Below, in pieces: positions 1 through 7,539 of a DNA stretch of 26,626 nucleotides. The notes beneath the pieces were generated by a model. The model saw nothing but the letters and a program-made list of their open reading frames with translations. It was not told the origin of the DNA and did no database searches. Location of the stretch: NCBI GenBank assembly GCA_023437485.1, contig JAEZGB010000014.1, positions 1 through 26,626 of the forward strand. Direction: 5' to 3'. Source of the stretch: Bacteroidota bacterium. GTDB lineage: Bacteria; Bacteroidota; Bacteroidia; Flavobacteriales; Flavobacteriaceae. The position numbers were made by a program, and so were the translations under genes. Position 1 is the first letter of the stretch. Each line of letters begins with the position of its first letter.

Positions 1-15
1 CGGGCAATATACCCG
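1..15 (-). terminator. Possible hairpin after gapA
   Basis: CGGG (1-4) and CCCG (12-15) can pair around a 7-base AT-rich loop, 16 bases beyond the gapA stop codon. This could be the start of a transcription terminator, but a T-run would lie outside the window, so it cannot be confirmed. Confidence 0.25.
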
Positions 16-30
16 GCACTAAGTTACATA

Positions 31-1029
31 TTATCGCAAATTGGCAACATGCACGCATAGATCGACGAGTTTGCTGGAATAGCCGTACTCATTGTCATAC
101 CAAGAAACAATCTTGAAAAACGTCGAGTTGAGCCCGATCCCTGCCTTGGCATCCACAATGGAGGTACGCGGGTCCGAGACAAAGTCCTGTGATACAACGT
201 CGTCTTCGGTGTACCCGATAATTCCCTGGTAATCACCTTCAGAGGCAGCCTTGAGTGTGGACATGATCTGGTCATAGGTGGTTTCGCGCGCCAGTTTTAC
301 GGTCAAATCAACCACCGAAACATCGGCCGTGGGAACCCGCATGGACATCCCGGTGAGCTTGCCATTGAGCTCCGGGATCACCTTCCCTACCGCCTTGGCC
401 GCGCCGGTTGAGGCCGGGATGATGTTGAGAAGCGCCGCCCGTCCGCCCCGGAAATCTTTTTTGCTTGGCCCGTCAACGGTCAATTGGCTCGCCGTGGTGG
501 CGTGAACCGTGGTCATCAGCCCTTCCACAATGCCGTATTCGTCATTGAGTACTTTGGCAAGTGGCGCCAGGCAATTGGTTGTGCATGAAGCATTTGATAC
601 AATGGTATCAGAAGCCTTGGCCTTGTCGTGGTTTACGCCCATCACGAACATTGGCGCGTCAGCCGATGGAGCCGAAATCACGACTTTTGTCGCCCCGCCG
701 TCAAGATGCGCCTTCGCCTTTTCCAGGGTGGTAAAAATACCGGTGCACTCGGCCACTACTTCTGCTCCTGCCTGATCCCACTTGAGTTGTGAGGGATCTT
801 TTTCGGCAGTCACGCGGACTTCTTTGTCATTGACAAATAATTTCCCGTCGCGAACCTCCACCTTTCCGGCAAAATTCCCGTGTACCGAGTCGTATTTCAA
901 CAGATACGCGAGGTGATCCACCTCCAGCAAATCATTGATTGCAACTACTTCAACATTGTCCCTGTTCAGCGATTCGCGAAGGACAAGGCGGCCAATGCGG
1001 CCAAAGCCGTTTATTCCGAGTTTTATCAT
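31..1029 (-). CDS. gapA: Glyceraldehyde-3-phosphate dehydrogenase, type I
   Basis: A 332-residue cytosolic glycolytic enzyme that converts glyceraldehyde-3-phosphate, NAD and phosphate into 1,3-bisphosphoglycerate. Visible are the N-terminal Rossmann motif INGFGRIGR (residues 6-14), an Asp after the second beta strand (IND, about residue 33) that favours NAD over NADP, and the catalytic motif SCTTNC with Cys149. The C-terminal WYDNEYGYS motif is also present. Length is normal for the family. It lies downstream of pfkA on the same strand with a 151-base gap, so the two glycolytic genes may be co-transcribed or have separate promoters. I see no clear TAnnTTTG promoter in the gap. The gap holds two different low-complexity word arrays. 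Confidence 0.97.
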   Translation of the reverse strand: MIKLGINGFGRIGRLVLRESLNRDNVEVVAINDLLEVDHLAYLLKYDSVHGNFAGKVEVRDGKLFVNDKEVRVTAEKDPSQLKWDQAGAEVVAECTGIFTTLEKAKAHLDGGATKVVISAPSADAPMFVMGVNHDKAKASDTIVSNASCTTNCLAPLAKVLNDEYGIVEGLMTTVHATTASQLTVDGPSKKDFRGGRAALLNIIPASTGAAKAVGKVIPELNGKLTGMSMRVPTADVSVVDLTVKLARETTYDQIMSTLKAASEGDYQGIIGYTEDDVVSQDFVSDPRTSIVDAKAGIGLNSTFFKIVSWYDNEYGYSSKLVDLCVHVANLR

Positions 1030-1035
1030 AAGATC

Positions 1036-1074
1036 GAATTTGAAAATTTGAAAATTAGAAAATTTGAAAATGAA
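1036..1074. repeat. AT-rich word array (GAAAATTTG-type)
   Basis: A run of near-identical words of the form GAAAATTTGAAAATT lies directly upstream of the gapA start codon. Related words recur at 5141-5168, 5332-5360 and 11014-11026. It codes for nothing recognisable. It may supply an A/T-rich leader for translation initiation, or be a dispersed intergenic repeat. Confidence 0.55.
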
Positions 1075-1141
1075 TAACTAAACGTGCCAATTGCCGTCTG
1101 ACGATTATCCGGTCAATGGCAACTAAAAACTTGCTAACTTT

Positions 1142-1180
1142 TTTGACGCTTTCGACTTTAGTCTTTCAACTTTCGTCTCT
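1142..1180. repeat. GACTTT/CTTTC word array next to the pfkA stop
   Basis: Short imperfect words (GACGCTTTC, GACTTTAGTC, TTTCAACTTTCGTC) fill the 39 bases immediately next to the pfkA stop codon. This is a second kind of low-complexity intergenic repeat, different from the AAATTTG words near gapA. No hairpin with a T-run is evident here. Confidence 0.45.
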
Positions 1181-2167
1181 TTACGTACTCATTATATCCG
1201 ACACCCTCAACAACTCCCGATCAATCTCGCTCCTGCCCTTGATGGCCTGTTCAAGCGGGGTGAGGGAGATCTTGTCGCCGTTGATGCCCACCATGTAATT
1301 GGACTTGCCTTCAAGCAGTGACTCTACGGCCTTGACACCGAGTCGGCTGGCCAGGACGCGGTCAAAGCACGTGGGCGCGCCGCCGCGTTGCATGTGGCCC
1401 AAAACCGAAACCCGTACGTCATACTCGGGCATGTTTTGCTCCACGTAATCCTTGAGTTCAAATACATTCTTGCCAATCTTGTCGCCCTCGGCAATTACAA
1501 CAATGCTGGATGATTTTCCCGACGCCTTGCTTTTGCGCAAGGATTCCAGGAGCCTCTCAAGGCCGAGGTCTTCTTCGGGGATCAAAATTTCCTCGGCACC
1601 GGCGCCAATTCCCGCATTTAGCGCGATATGACCGGCATCGCGGCCCATCACCTCCACAAAAAACAATCGATTGTGCGAGCTGGCCGTGTCGCGGATCTTG
1701 TCGATCACTTCGACCACAGTGTTCAGCGCGGTATCATATCCAAGGGTGTGGCTGGTGCCATAAATGTCGTTGTCAATCGTGCCGGGAATGCCCATTACCG
1801 GAAAACCGTACTCGGCGTTAAAAACCTCGGCGCCGGTAAAACTGCCATCGCCTCCAATTACCACCAGCGAATCTACTCCCGCCTGGGTGAGGTGCTCATG
1901 GGCTTTTTTCCTTCCCTCGACGGTCCTAAACTCCTTGCTCCTTGCTGATTTGAGAATGGTTCCGCCTTTGTTGATGATGTTGTTTACACTGCGCGGCCCC
2001 ATTTCCTTGAAGTCGCCTTCAATCATGCCCTGGTATCCGCGGTAAATACCGATGCATCCAATCCCGTGGTAGGCACATGTCCGGACCACGGCCCGGATGG
2101 CGGCGTTCATTCCCGGGGAATCCCCCCCTGAGGTAAGCACGCCGATTTTCTTGATCGCTTGTGGCAT
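1181..2167 (-). CDS. pfkA: ATP-dependent 6-phosphofructokinase
   Basis: A 328-residue cytosolic enzyme that phosphorylates fructose-6-phosphate to fructose-1,6-bisphosphate, the committed step of glycolysis. The N-terminal motif GVLTSGGDSPGMN (residues 9-21) binds nucleotide. GGDGS (105-109) has Gly rather than Asp at the position that separates ATP-using from pyrophosphate-using enzymes. TIDND (130-134) holds the catalytic Asp132. An in-frame ATG ten codons upstream (2197) exists, but the family normally starts close to KKIGVLTSGG, so the ATG at 2167 is preferred. gapA follows on the same strand. The 207 bases upstream, as far as the sucD stop, contain the sucD terminator and must hold the pfkA promoter, which I could not place. 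Confidence 0.96.
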   Translation of the reverse strand: MPQAIKKIGVLTSGGDSPGMNAAIRAVVRTCAYHGIGCIGIYRGYQGMIEGDFKEMGPRSVNNIINKGGTILKSARSKEFRTVEGRKKAHEHLTQAGVDSLVVIGGDGSFTGAEVFNAEYGFPVMGIPGTIDNDIYGTSHTLGYDTALNTVVEVIDKIRDTASSHNRLFFVEVMGRDAGHIALNAGIGAGAEEILIPEEDLGLERLLESLRKSKASGKSSSIVVIAEGDKIGKNVFELKDYVEQNMPEYDVRVSVLGHMQRGGAPTCFDRVLASRLGVKAVESLLEGKSNYMVGINGDKISLTPLEQAIKGRSEIDRELLRVSDIMST

Positions 2168-2330
2168 TAAAACTTGTTTGAGTCGTAAAATTAACAAACA
2201 ACGTGAGAAGGCTGAGGCATTCGGCGCCTTATTTAATAAGAATTTAAAATTTCAAACGATTTCGTTGAAAAGTTGCCCGTCGTGATGGTTCTGGCTGATG
2301 TCTGATAACTGAATCGAACAACCAATAACA

Positions 2331-2356
2331 AAAAAAGGCCGCCAAATGGCAGCCTT
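2331..2356 (-). terminator. Rho-independent terminator of sucD
   Basis: On the minus strand a nine-pair stem (AAGGCTGCC / GGCGGCCTT, one G-T pair) closes a 4-base loop and is followed by a run of T. It lies 18 bases past the sucD stop codon and separates the lipid A/efp/sucD block from pfkA-gapA. Confidence 0.85.
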
Positions 2357-2374
2357 TTGAATAATTCTACTTGC

Positions 2375-3247
2375 TTAAGCGAGTACCTCGCGAACTTTTT
2401 TGCCAATTTCGGCAGGTGAATCAACCACGTGAATGCCGCATTCGCGCATGATGCGTTTCTTGGCCTCGGCGGTGTCATCGGCACCACCAACAATGGCTCC
2501 GGCGTGCCCCATGGTACGGCCTTTTGGTGCGGTTTCGCCTGCGATGAAGCCCACAACAGGTTTGCGGTTGCCATCCTGTTTGATCCAGCGTGCGGCATCG
2601 GCCTCAAGTTGACCTCCAATTTCGCCTATCATGACAATGCATTTGGTTTCTGGATCGTTCATCAAGAGCTCGACGGCTTCTTTGGTGGTTGTCCCAATAA
2701 TCGGGTCACCGCCAATTCCAATGGCCGTTGTGATGCCCAGGCCTTGTTTGACTACCTGGTCGGCGGCCTCATAGGTGAGCGTTCCGGACTTTGAAACAAT
2801 CCCCACGGTTCCCTTTTTGAAAACAAAACCGGGCATGATGCCTACCTTGGCCTCCTCGGGAGTTATTACGCCGGGGCAGTTCGGGCCAATCAGGCGGCAG
2901 TTCTTGCCCTGGATATAGGCATAGGCGCGAATCATGTCAGATACGGGAATGCCTTCGGTGATGGTGATGATGACTTTGATCCCGGCATCGGCAGCTTCCA
3001 TGATGGCATCAGCGGCAAATGCGGGCGGAACAAAGATAATGCTGGTATCGGCACCGGCCTTGTCCACGGCGTCCTTTACGGTATTGAAAACCGGCCGCCC
3101 CAGGTGCTCGCTCCCGCCTTTTCCGGGGGTAACGCCACCTACCACATTGGTGCCGTATTCAATCATTTGCGAGGCGTGGAACGTGCCTTCACTTCCCGTA
3201 AAGCCCTGAACGATTATTTTTGAATCCTTGTTAACTAAAACACTCAT
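2375..3247 (-). CDS. sucD: Succinyl-CoA ligase (synthetase) alpha subunit
   Basis: A 290-residue TCA-cycle enzyme subunit that, with the beta subunit SucC, interconverts succinyl-CoA and succinate with substrate-level NTP formation. The N-terminal CoA-binding Rossmann region includes GFTGSEGTFH (residues 15-24). LIGPNCPG (119-126) and the phosphohistidine loop GHAGAIV with His248 are intact. Length is typical. sucC is not in this window, so the two subunits are encoded apart here. The gene lies 31 bases after the NTF2-like gene and is followed by a strong terminator, making it the last gene of the efp-lpxD2-NTF2-sucD unit. Confidence 0.97.
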   Translation of the reverse strand: MSVLVNKDSKIIVQGFTGSEGTFHASQMIEYGTNVVGGVTPGKGGSEHLGRPVFNTVKDAVDKAGADTSIIFVPPAFAADAIMEAADAGIKVIITITEGIPVSDMIRAYAYIQGKNCRLIGPNCPGVITPEEAKVGIMPGFVFKKGTVGIVSKSGTLTYEAADQVVKQGLGITTAIGIGGDPIIGTTTKEAVELLMNDPETKCIVMIGEIGGQLEADAARWIKQDGNRKPVVGFIAGETAPKGRTMGHAGAIVGGADDTAEAKKRIMRECGIHVVDSPAEIGKKVREVLA

Positions 3248-3278
3248 GATTTGTTGTTTATGGTTTGTAAATTATAAC

Positions 3279-3641
3279 TTAGGAGAGTTGGCTCATCTGG
3301 TATCCGCGGTATAGCAGCCCGTCCTTTAATTCCCAAATGACGATAAAGTGCGCCAGAAGCATTTCCTCGCGCGGGTTTTCAATAGTTTTGACATAATGCG
3401 AATAACGGACGGCCACATTGGCCCCATCGCCAACAAGGTGGCTGATCACGATCCGCGAATTCTCGTTAGCCTTTCCAACTTCGTCGGCAAGTTTGAGCAT
3501 ATCGCCCAAACGCAATTGCAAAAAGCCCTTGCTGCTGTTCCAGTCCAAAAGAACTTCAGGATGCATGTAGGTTTCCATGACCTCGCTGTTGGTGAGCGCG
3601 TTGGAAGTATAGAATTTCTCGACAAACTTTTTGGTTGTCAT
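3279..3641 (-). CDS. NTF2-like / SnoaL-fold small protein
   Basis: A 120-residue soluble protein whose pattern fits the NTF2-like (cystatin-like cone) fold: an N-terminal helix (KKFVEKFY), the segment MHPEVLLDWNSSKG, then beta strands ending in HFIVIWELKDGLLYRGYQMSQ. Proteins of this fold can be small isomerases, hydrolases or ligand binders. No catalytic residues can be assigned here and the substrate is unknown. Its ATG overlaps the stop of the upstream LpxD-like gene by 4 bases (ATGA type), so translation is probably coupled, and sucD follows after 31 bases. The fold assignment is by pattern only. Confidence 0.75.
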   Translation of the reverse strand: MTTKKFVEKFYTSNALTNSEVMETYMHPEVLLDWNSSKGFLQLRLGDMLKLADEVGKANENSRIVISHLVGDGANVAVRYSHYVKTIENPREEMLLAHFIVIWELKDGLLYRGYQMSQLS

Positions 3642-4570
3642 GATTTAAGTTTTTCTATAATTTCTGGGATTTTCTTGATGTTTGCCATCTGCTTTAGCTT
3701 TTCCCGCGATTCCTCTACGGGAGTGCCAAAATACGTCTTTTCGCCCACAATTGATTTGGTCACCCCCGTCTGGCCCATGACAACCGCACCCGAACCGATG
3801 GTGATGCCGCTCGTGGTGCCAACCTGCCCCCATAGCGTGACGTTATCCTCGATCACGACACATCCGGCGATCCCGGTTTGGGAGGCGATCAAACAGCGTT
3901 TGCCAATAAAGGTATCGTGGCCCACATGGACCTGATTATCGAGTTTGGTGCCCTCGTCAATGGTGGTGTCGCCCGTGACGCCGCGGTCAATGGTGCAAAG
4001 CGCCCCGATTCCGACGTTGTCCTTAAGCACGACGCGCCCGCCTGAAATCAGCGGATCGAATCCCCATTCGCGTTTTTTGTAATAGAAGGCGTCGGCACCG
4101 ATGACAGTCCCGGCATGGATTACAACATTATCGCCAATAACGCAGTGGTCATAGATTGCGACATTGGGATGGATCACGCAGTTGCTGCCGATGCGCACGT
4201 GGTTGCCGATGAAGACATTCGGCTGGATCACGGTCCCCTCGCCTATTTCGGCCGTTTTGGCAATCGATGAATTTGACGATTGGAATGGCCGAAAATGCCT
4301 GGTGAGCTTGTTGAAATCGGCAAACGGATCATTTGAAATGAGCAGTGCCTTGCCCGGCGGGCAGTCTACACTCTTGTTGATCAGGATGACGGTCGCCTTT
4401 GAATTCAGCGCCTTGTCGTAGTATTTGGGGTGATCGACAAAGACAATGTCGCCCGGTTCCACCACGTGAATTTCGTTCATGCCCGATACGGGAAAATGCG
4501 CATCGCCCACGTAATCGCAGTCGATCAGCGCGGCAATGTCCTTGAGCGGGTATGAATGGGGAAACTTCAT
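3638..4570 (-). CDS. LpxD-like UDP-3-O-acylglucosamine N-acyltransferase paralog
   Basis: A 310-residue left-handed beta-helix acyltransferase. Residues 1-100 resemble the LpxD N-terminal uridine-binding domain. Residues 105-280 consist of hexapeptide repeats (IGEGTVIQPNVFIG and onward). The segment DNQVHVGHDTFIG places His218 where LpxD has its catalytic histidine. It is shorter than the bona fide LpxD at 7540-8568 (310 against 342 residues) and clearly a diverged paralog. It may act on lipid A precursors with a different acyl chain, or on another nucleotide sugar. Its start codon overlaps the efp stop by one base, and its own stop overlaps the NTF2-like gene by four. Confidence 0.85.
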   Translation of the reverse strand: MKFPHSYPLKDIAALIDCDYVGDAHFPVSGMNEIHVVEPGDIVFVDHPKYYDKALNSKATVILINKSVDCPPGKALLISNDPFADFNKLTRHFRPFQSSNSSIAKTAEIGEGTVIQPNVFIGNHVRIGSNCVIHPNVAIYDHCVIGDNVVIHAGTVIGADAFYYKKREWGFDPLISGGRVVLKDNVGIGALCTIDRGVTGDTTIDEGTKLDNQVHVGHDTFIGKRCLIASQTGIAGCVVIEDNVTLWGQVGTTSGITIGSGAVVMGQTGVTKSIVGEKTYFGTPVEESREKLKQMANIKKIPEIIEKLKS

Positions 4571-5133
4571 TACTTGACGCGTTCCATGTATGATCCGGTG
4601 GCAGTGTCGATCTTGATTTTGTCGCCCTCGTTGATGAACAGCGGTACATTGACCGAGGCGCCCGTCTCAACCTTTGCCGGTTTGGTGGCATTGGTGGCGG
4701 TGTTGCCCTTCACGCCCGGTTCGGCGTAGGTGACCTCAAGGATTACCGATGCCGGCATGTCCACCGATAGCGGCGCGTCGGTTTCGGCATTGATCTGTAC
4801 CATGACGTTGGTCCCTTCCTTCAAAAGATCGGGAGCGTCAAGGATGTCTTTATTAAGTGAAATCTGCTCGAAAGTCTCGTTGTTCATGAAGTGGAAATCG
4901 TTCCCTTCGGCATACAGAAACTGGAAAGTGTGCGTCTCAACTCGTACGTCCTCGAGTTTATGGCCGGCAGAGAATGTGTTGTCCAACACCTTGCCGTTGG
5001 TCAGGCTCTTGAGCTTTGTGCGCACGAAAGCTGGTCCCTTGCCCGGTTTTACGTGCAGGAATTCGATGATCTTATAGATGTCGTTATTGTATTTGATGCA
5101 GAGTCCGTTGCGGATGTCGGAAGTGGTAGCCAT
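4570..5133 (-). CDS. efp: Translation elongation factor P
   Basis: A 187-residue, three-domain beta-barrel protein that rescues ribosomes stalled on polyproline stretches. The KOW-like N-terminal domain contains HVKPGKGPAFVR, where Lys32 occupies the tip-loop position that is post-translationally modified in many bacteria. The middle segment (FSAGHKLEDVRVE) and the C-terminal OB domain ending GDKIKIDTATGSYMERVK are intact. Length is normal. It is the first gene after a 227-base spacer and overlaps the LpxD-like gene by one base, so it probably heads a transcript running to the sucD terminator. No modification enzyme (EpmA, EarP or YmfI type) is encoded in the window. Confidence 0.97.
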   Translation of the reverse strand: MATTSDIRNGLCIKYNNDIYKIIEFLHVKPGKGPAFVRTKLKSLTNGKVLDNTFSAGHKLEDVRVETHTFQFLYAEGNDFHFMNNETFEQISLNKDILDAPDLLKEGTNVMVQINAETDAPLSVDMPASVILEVTYAEPGVKGNTATNATKPAKVETGASVNVPLFINEGDKIKIDTATGSYMERVK

Positions 5134-5140
5134 TTGTTAT

Positions 5141-5168
5141 TTTGAATTTTGAATTTTAAATTTTGAAT
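5141..5168. repeat. GAATTTT word array upstream of efp
   Basis: Three GAATTTT/AAATTTT words in tandem begin seven bases upstream of the efp start codon. An inverted array of the same word (CAAAATT) lies at the other end of this spacer, at 5332-5360, so the two could pair in RNA or DNA. Confidence 0.55.
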
Positions 5169-5331
5169 GCAGTGACTTTTGGTATTTGATGGGCATGGCG
5201 TTCATTAAAGAAGCCAACATTAACTTTTAAACTATAATATTATAAATTCTCTTTTGTATCTGTACGTAATACAGCTTTCAAATTATTATGAACTTAAAAT
5301 TTGAATATTGAACTAAATGCTGAATTCGCGG

Positions 5332-5360
5332 CAAAATTCAAAATTCAAAATTCAAAATTT
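5332..5360. repeat. CAAAATT word array next to the lpxA stop
   Basis: Four tandem CAAAATT words fill the 29 bases directly abutting the lpxA stop codon. They are the reverse complement of the words at 5141-5168. Between the arrays (5169-5331) I see only AT-rich sequence, including a short palindrome TATAATATTATA at 5233-5244, and no gene. Confidence 0.6.
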
Positions 5361-6146
5361 TTAATAATTCCCGGTGTATCCCTTCATCACCCCCCTCGAT
5401 GAATTCCTGATAAACAAAATGATCTCGTCGCGCTCGGGCGTGGCCTCCATTTCGGCCTCGATAATGCCCAGCGCCTGGGTGGTGTTGTAATTTTTCTGAT
5501 AAAGAATGCGGTAAATCTCCTGGATCTCACGAATCTTCTCGGTCGTGAAACCGCGCCTGCGAAGCCCTACCGAATTGATCCCCACATAAGACAGCGGCTC
5601 TTTGGCGGCCTTGGTGTACGGTGGCACATCCTTGCGCACGAGCGATCCGCCCGATACCATGGCGTGGTCGCCGATGTGGATGAATTGGTGTACCGCCGCA
5701 AGCCCACCGATGATGGCGTAATTGCCCACGGTAACGTGGCCGGCAAGCGCAACGCCGTTGACCACTATGGCATTGTCGCCAATATGGCAGTCGTGCGCGA
5801 TGTGCGCCGTGGCCATGATCAGGCAGTTGTTGCCGATGGTGGTCTGGCCCGAGGCAATTGTGCCGCGGTTGATGGTCACACATTCGCGGATGGTGCAGTT
5901 GTCGCCGATGATGGCCAGCGAATCTTCACCTCCAAATTTAAGGTCCTGCGGAACGGCCGCGATTACCGCACCGGGAAAAATATTGCAGTTCTTGCCGATG
6001 CGCGCCCCTTCCATGATGGTGACGTTTGACCCGATCCAGGTCCCGTCGCCAATCACTACATTGTTGTGAATCGTGGTAAAGGGTTCTATCACGACGTTTT
6101 TCGCAATCTTGGCGCCTGGATGAACGTATGCTAAAGGTTGGTTCAT
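5361..6146 (-). CDS. lpxA: Acyl-ACP--UDP-N-acetylglucosamine O-acyltransferase
   Basis: A 261-residue cytosolic enzyme for the first step of lipid A synthesis, moving a 3-hydroxyacyl chain from ACP to UDP-GlcNAc. Residues 8-185 are hexapeptide repeats of a left-handed beta helix. AHIAHDCHIG carries His118, equivalent to the catalytic His125 of the E. coli enzyme. HQFIHIG and GGSLVRKDVPPY follow, then a helical C-terminal domain. The ATG at 6146 is chosen because it starts MNQPLAYVHPGA as in the family and lies two bases after the lpxC/fabZ stop. Forty additional open codons upstream lie inside lpxC/fabZ. Length matches E. coli LpxA (262). Confidence 0.97.
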   Translation of the reverse strand: MNQPLAYVHPGAKIAKNVVIEPFTTIHNNVVIGDGTWIGSNVTIMEGARIGKNCNIFPGAVIAAVPQDLKFGGEDSLAIIGDNCTIRECVTINRGTIASGQTTIGNNCLIMATAHIAHDCHIGDNAIVVNGVALAGHVTVGNYAIIGGLAAVHQFIHIGDHAMVSGGSLVRKDVPPYTKAAKEPLSYVGINSVGLRRRGFTTEKIREIQEIYRILYQKNYNTTQALGIIEAEMEATPERDEIILFIRNSSRGVMKGYTGNY

Positions 6147-6148
6147 AG

Positions 6149-7537
6149 TTATTTGTTTTTGACGATCTGCGCCATGAGTTCGGCCTCGGCGACGAGTTTG
6201 CCATTGGCGTAGGCGTTGGCCTGCATATGGCAGATGCCGCGTCGGATTGGCGAGATCAAATCGCACTTGAAAATCAGTGTGTCGCCTGGAAGCACCTTGT
6301 GCTTAAACTTCACGTTATCAATTTTCATGAAATAGGTCAGGTAATTTTCAGGGTCGGGCACTGAACTAAGGATCAGGATACCGCCGGTTTGCGCCATCGC
6401 CTCCACAATCAACACACCGGGCATTACCGGAGCGCCAGGAAAATGTCCAACAAAAAAACTCTCGTTCATGGTGACGTTTTTGAGCCCCACCACATGGCTG
6501 TCGCTCATCTCCAGAATACGGTCCACCAAAAGGAACGGCGGGCGGTGCGGCAACATCGACATGATCTTGTGGATGTCCATCAGCGGTTCTTTGTGCAGAT
6601 CATATGTCGGGATCTGGTTGCGCTGCTCGAGCTTGATGATCTTGGAGAGTTTTTTGGCGAACTGAGTATTGACGTGATGGCCTGGCTTGTTGGCGATCAC
6701 TTTGCCGCGGATGCGTGTCCCCACAAGCGCCAGGTCTCCAATAACATCCAGCAATTTGTGACGGGCCGCCTCATTGGGATAATGTAGCGTCAGGTTGTCC
6801 AGGATGCCGTTTGGCTTGACCGAAATCTTTTCCTTGCCAAAGGCCACCTTTAAGTTTTCCATGGTCGAAGGGCTGATTTCCTTGTCCACGTAAACAATCG
6901 CATTATTGAGATCCCCTCCTTTTATCAGACCATTGTCCAGCAGGGTTTCAAGTTCGTGCAAAAAGCTGAAGGTACGCGCGTTGGCAATTTCATCCTTAAA
7001 CTCTGAAAGGCTTTTCATGGTGGCATTCTGGGTGCCCAGCACCTTGGTACCGAAATCAACCATGGTGGTCACCTGGTATTCGTCGGCGGGCATGACCAGG
7101 ATTTCGCTTCCGGTAGCCTCATCGGTATAGGAAATCACTTCCTTGACCACGTAGCATTTGCGTTCGGCGTCCTGTTCTTCAATTCCGGCTTTTTCAAGTG
7201 CCTCGACAAAGAACTTGGACGAACCGTCCATGATGGGCGGCTCGGGAGCGTTGAGTTCGATAATCAGATTGTCCAGGTCACAACCCATGCAGGCGGCCAA
7301 AACATGTTCAGATGTCATGATCCTGACGCCCAATTTTTCAAGATTGGTCCCGCGCTGGGTATTCACAACGTAATTGGCATCGGCTTCGATAACCGGACTG
7401 CCTTCAAGATCTACCCGGACAAAACTGAAACCGTGGTTTACCGGTGCCGGCCTGAAGGTCATTTTTACTTCCTTGCCTGTATGCAGGCCTACTCCCGTAA
7501 GGGAAATTTCGCTCTTTATGGTCTTTTGGTTAACCAT
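6149..7537 (-). CDS. lpxC: Bifunctional LpxC deacetylase / FabZ dehydratase
   Basis: A 462-residue fusion characteristic of Bacteroidota. Residues 1-305 are LpxC, the zinc-dependent UDP-3-O-acyl-GlcNAc deacetylase and committed step of lipid A synthesis. The expected metal and catalytic residues are visible: Glu77-His78 in SEHVLAA, His260 and Asp264 in HKLLD, and His287 in GHHVN. Residues about 320-462 are FabZ, the 3-hydroxyacyl-ACP dehydratase, with LPHRPPFLLVD, His365 in GHFPG and Glu379 in VEAMAQ. The fusion ties a consumer of hydroxyacyl-ACP to the competing fatty-acid elongation step. It sits two bases after lpxD and two bases before lpxA. Confidence 0.97.
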   Translation of the reverse strand: MVNQKTIKSEISLTGVGLHTGKEVKMTFRPAPVNHGFSFVRVDLEGSPVIEADANYVVNTQRGTNLEKLGVRIMTSEHVLAACMGCDLDNLIIELNAPEPPIMDGSSKFFVEALEKAGIEEQDAERKCYVVKEVISYTDEATGSEILVMPADEYQVTTMVDFGTKVLGTQNATMKSLSEFKDEIANARTFSFLHELETLLDNGLIKGGDLNNAIVYVDKEISPSTMENLKVAFGKEKISVKPNGILDNLTLHYPNEAARHKLLDVIGDLALVGTRIRGKVIANKPGHHVNTQFAKKLSKIIKLEQRNQIPTYDLHKEPLMDIHKIMSMLPHRPPFLLVDRILEMSDSHVVGLKNVTMNESFFVGHFPGAPVMPGVLIVEAMAQTGGILILSSVPDPENYLTYFMKIDNVKFKHKVLPGDTLIFKCDLISPIRRGICHMQANAYANGKLVAEAELMAQIVKNK

Positions 7538-7539
7538 TT

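Noticed and set aside
5233..5244. Perfect palindrome TATAATATTATA in the lpxA-efp spacer
   Set aside because: It consists only of A and T in an AT-rich spacer, where such palindromes are expected by chance, and it does not line up with a promoter element.
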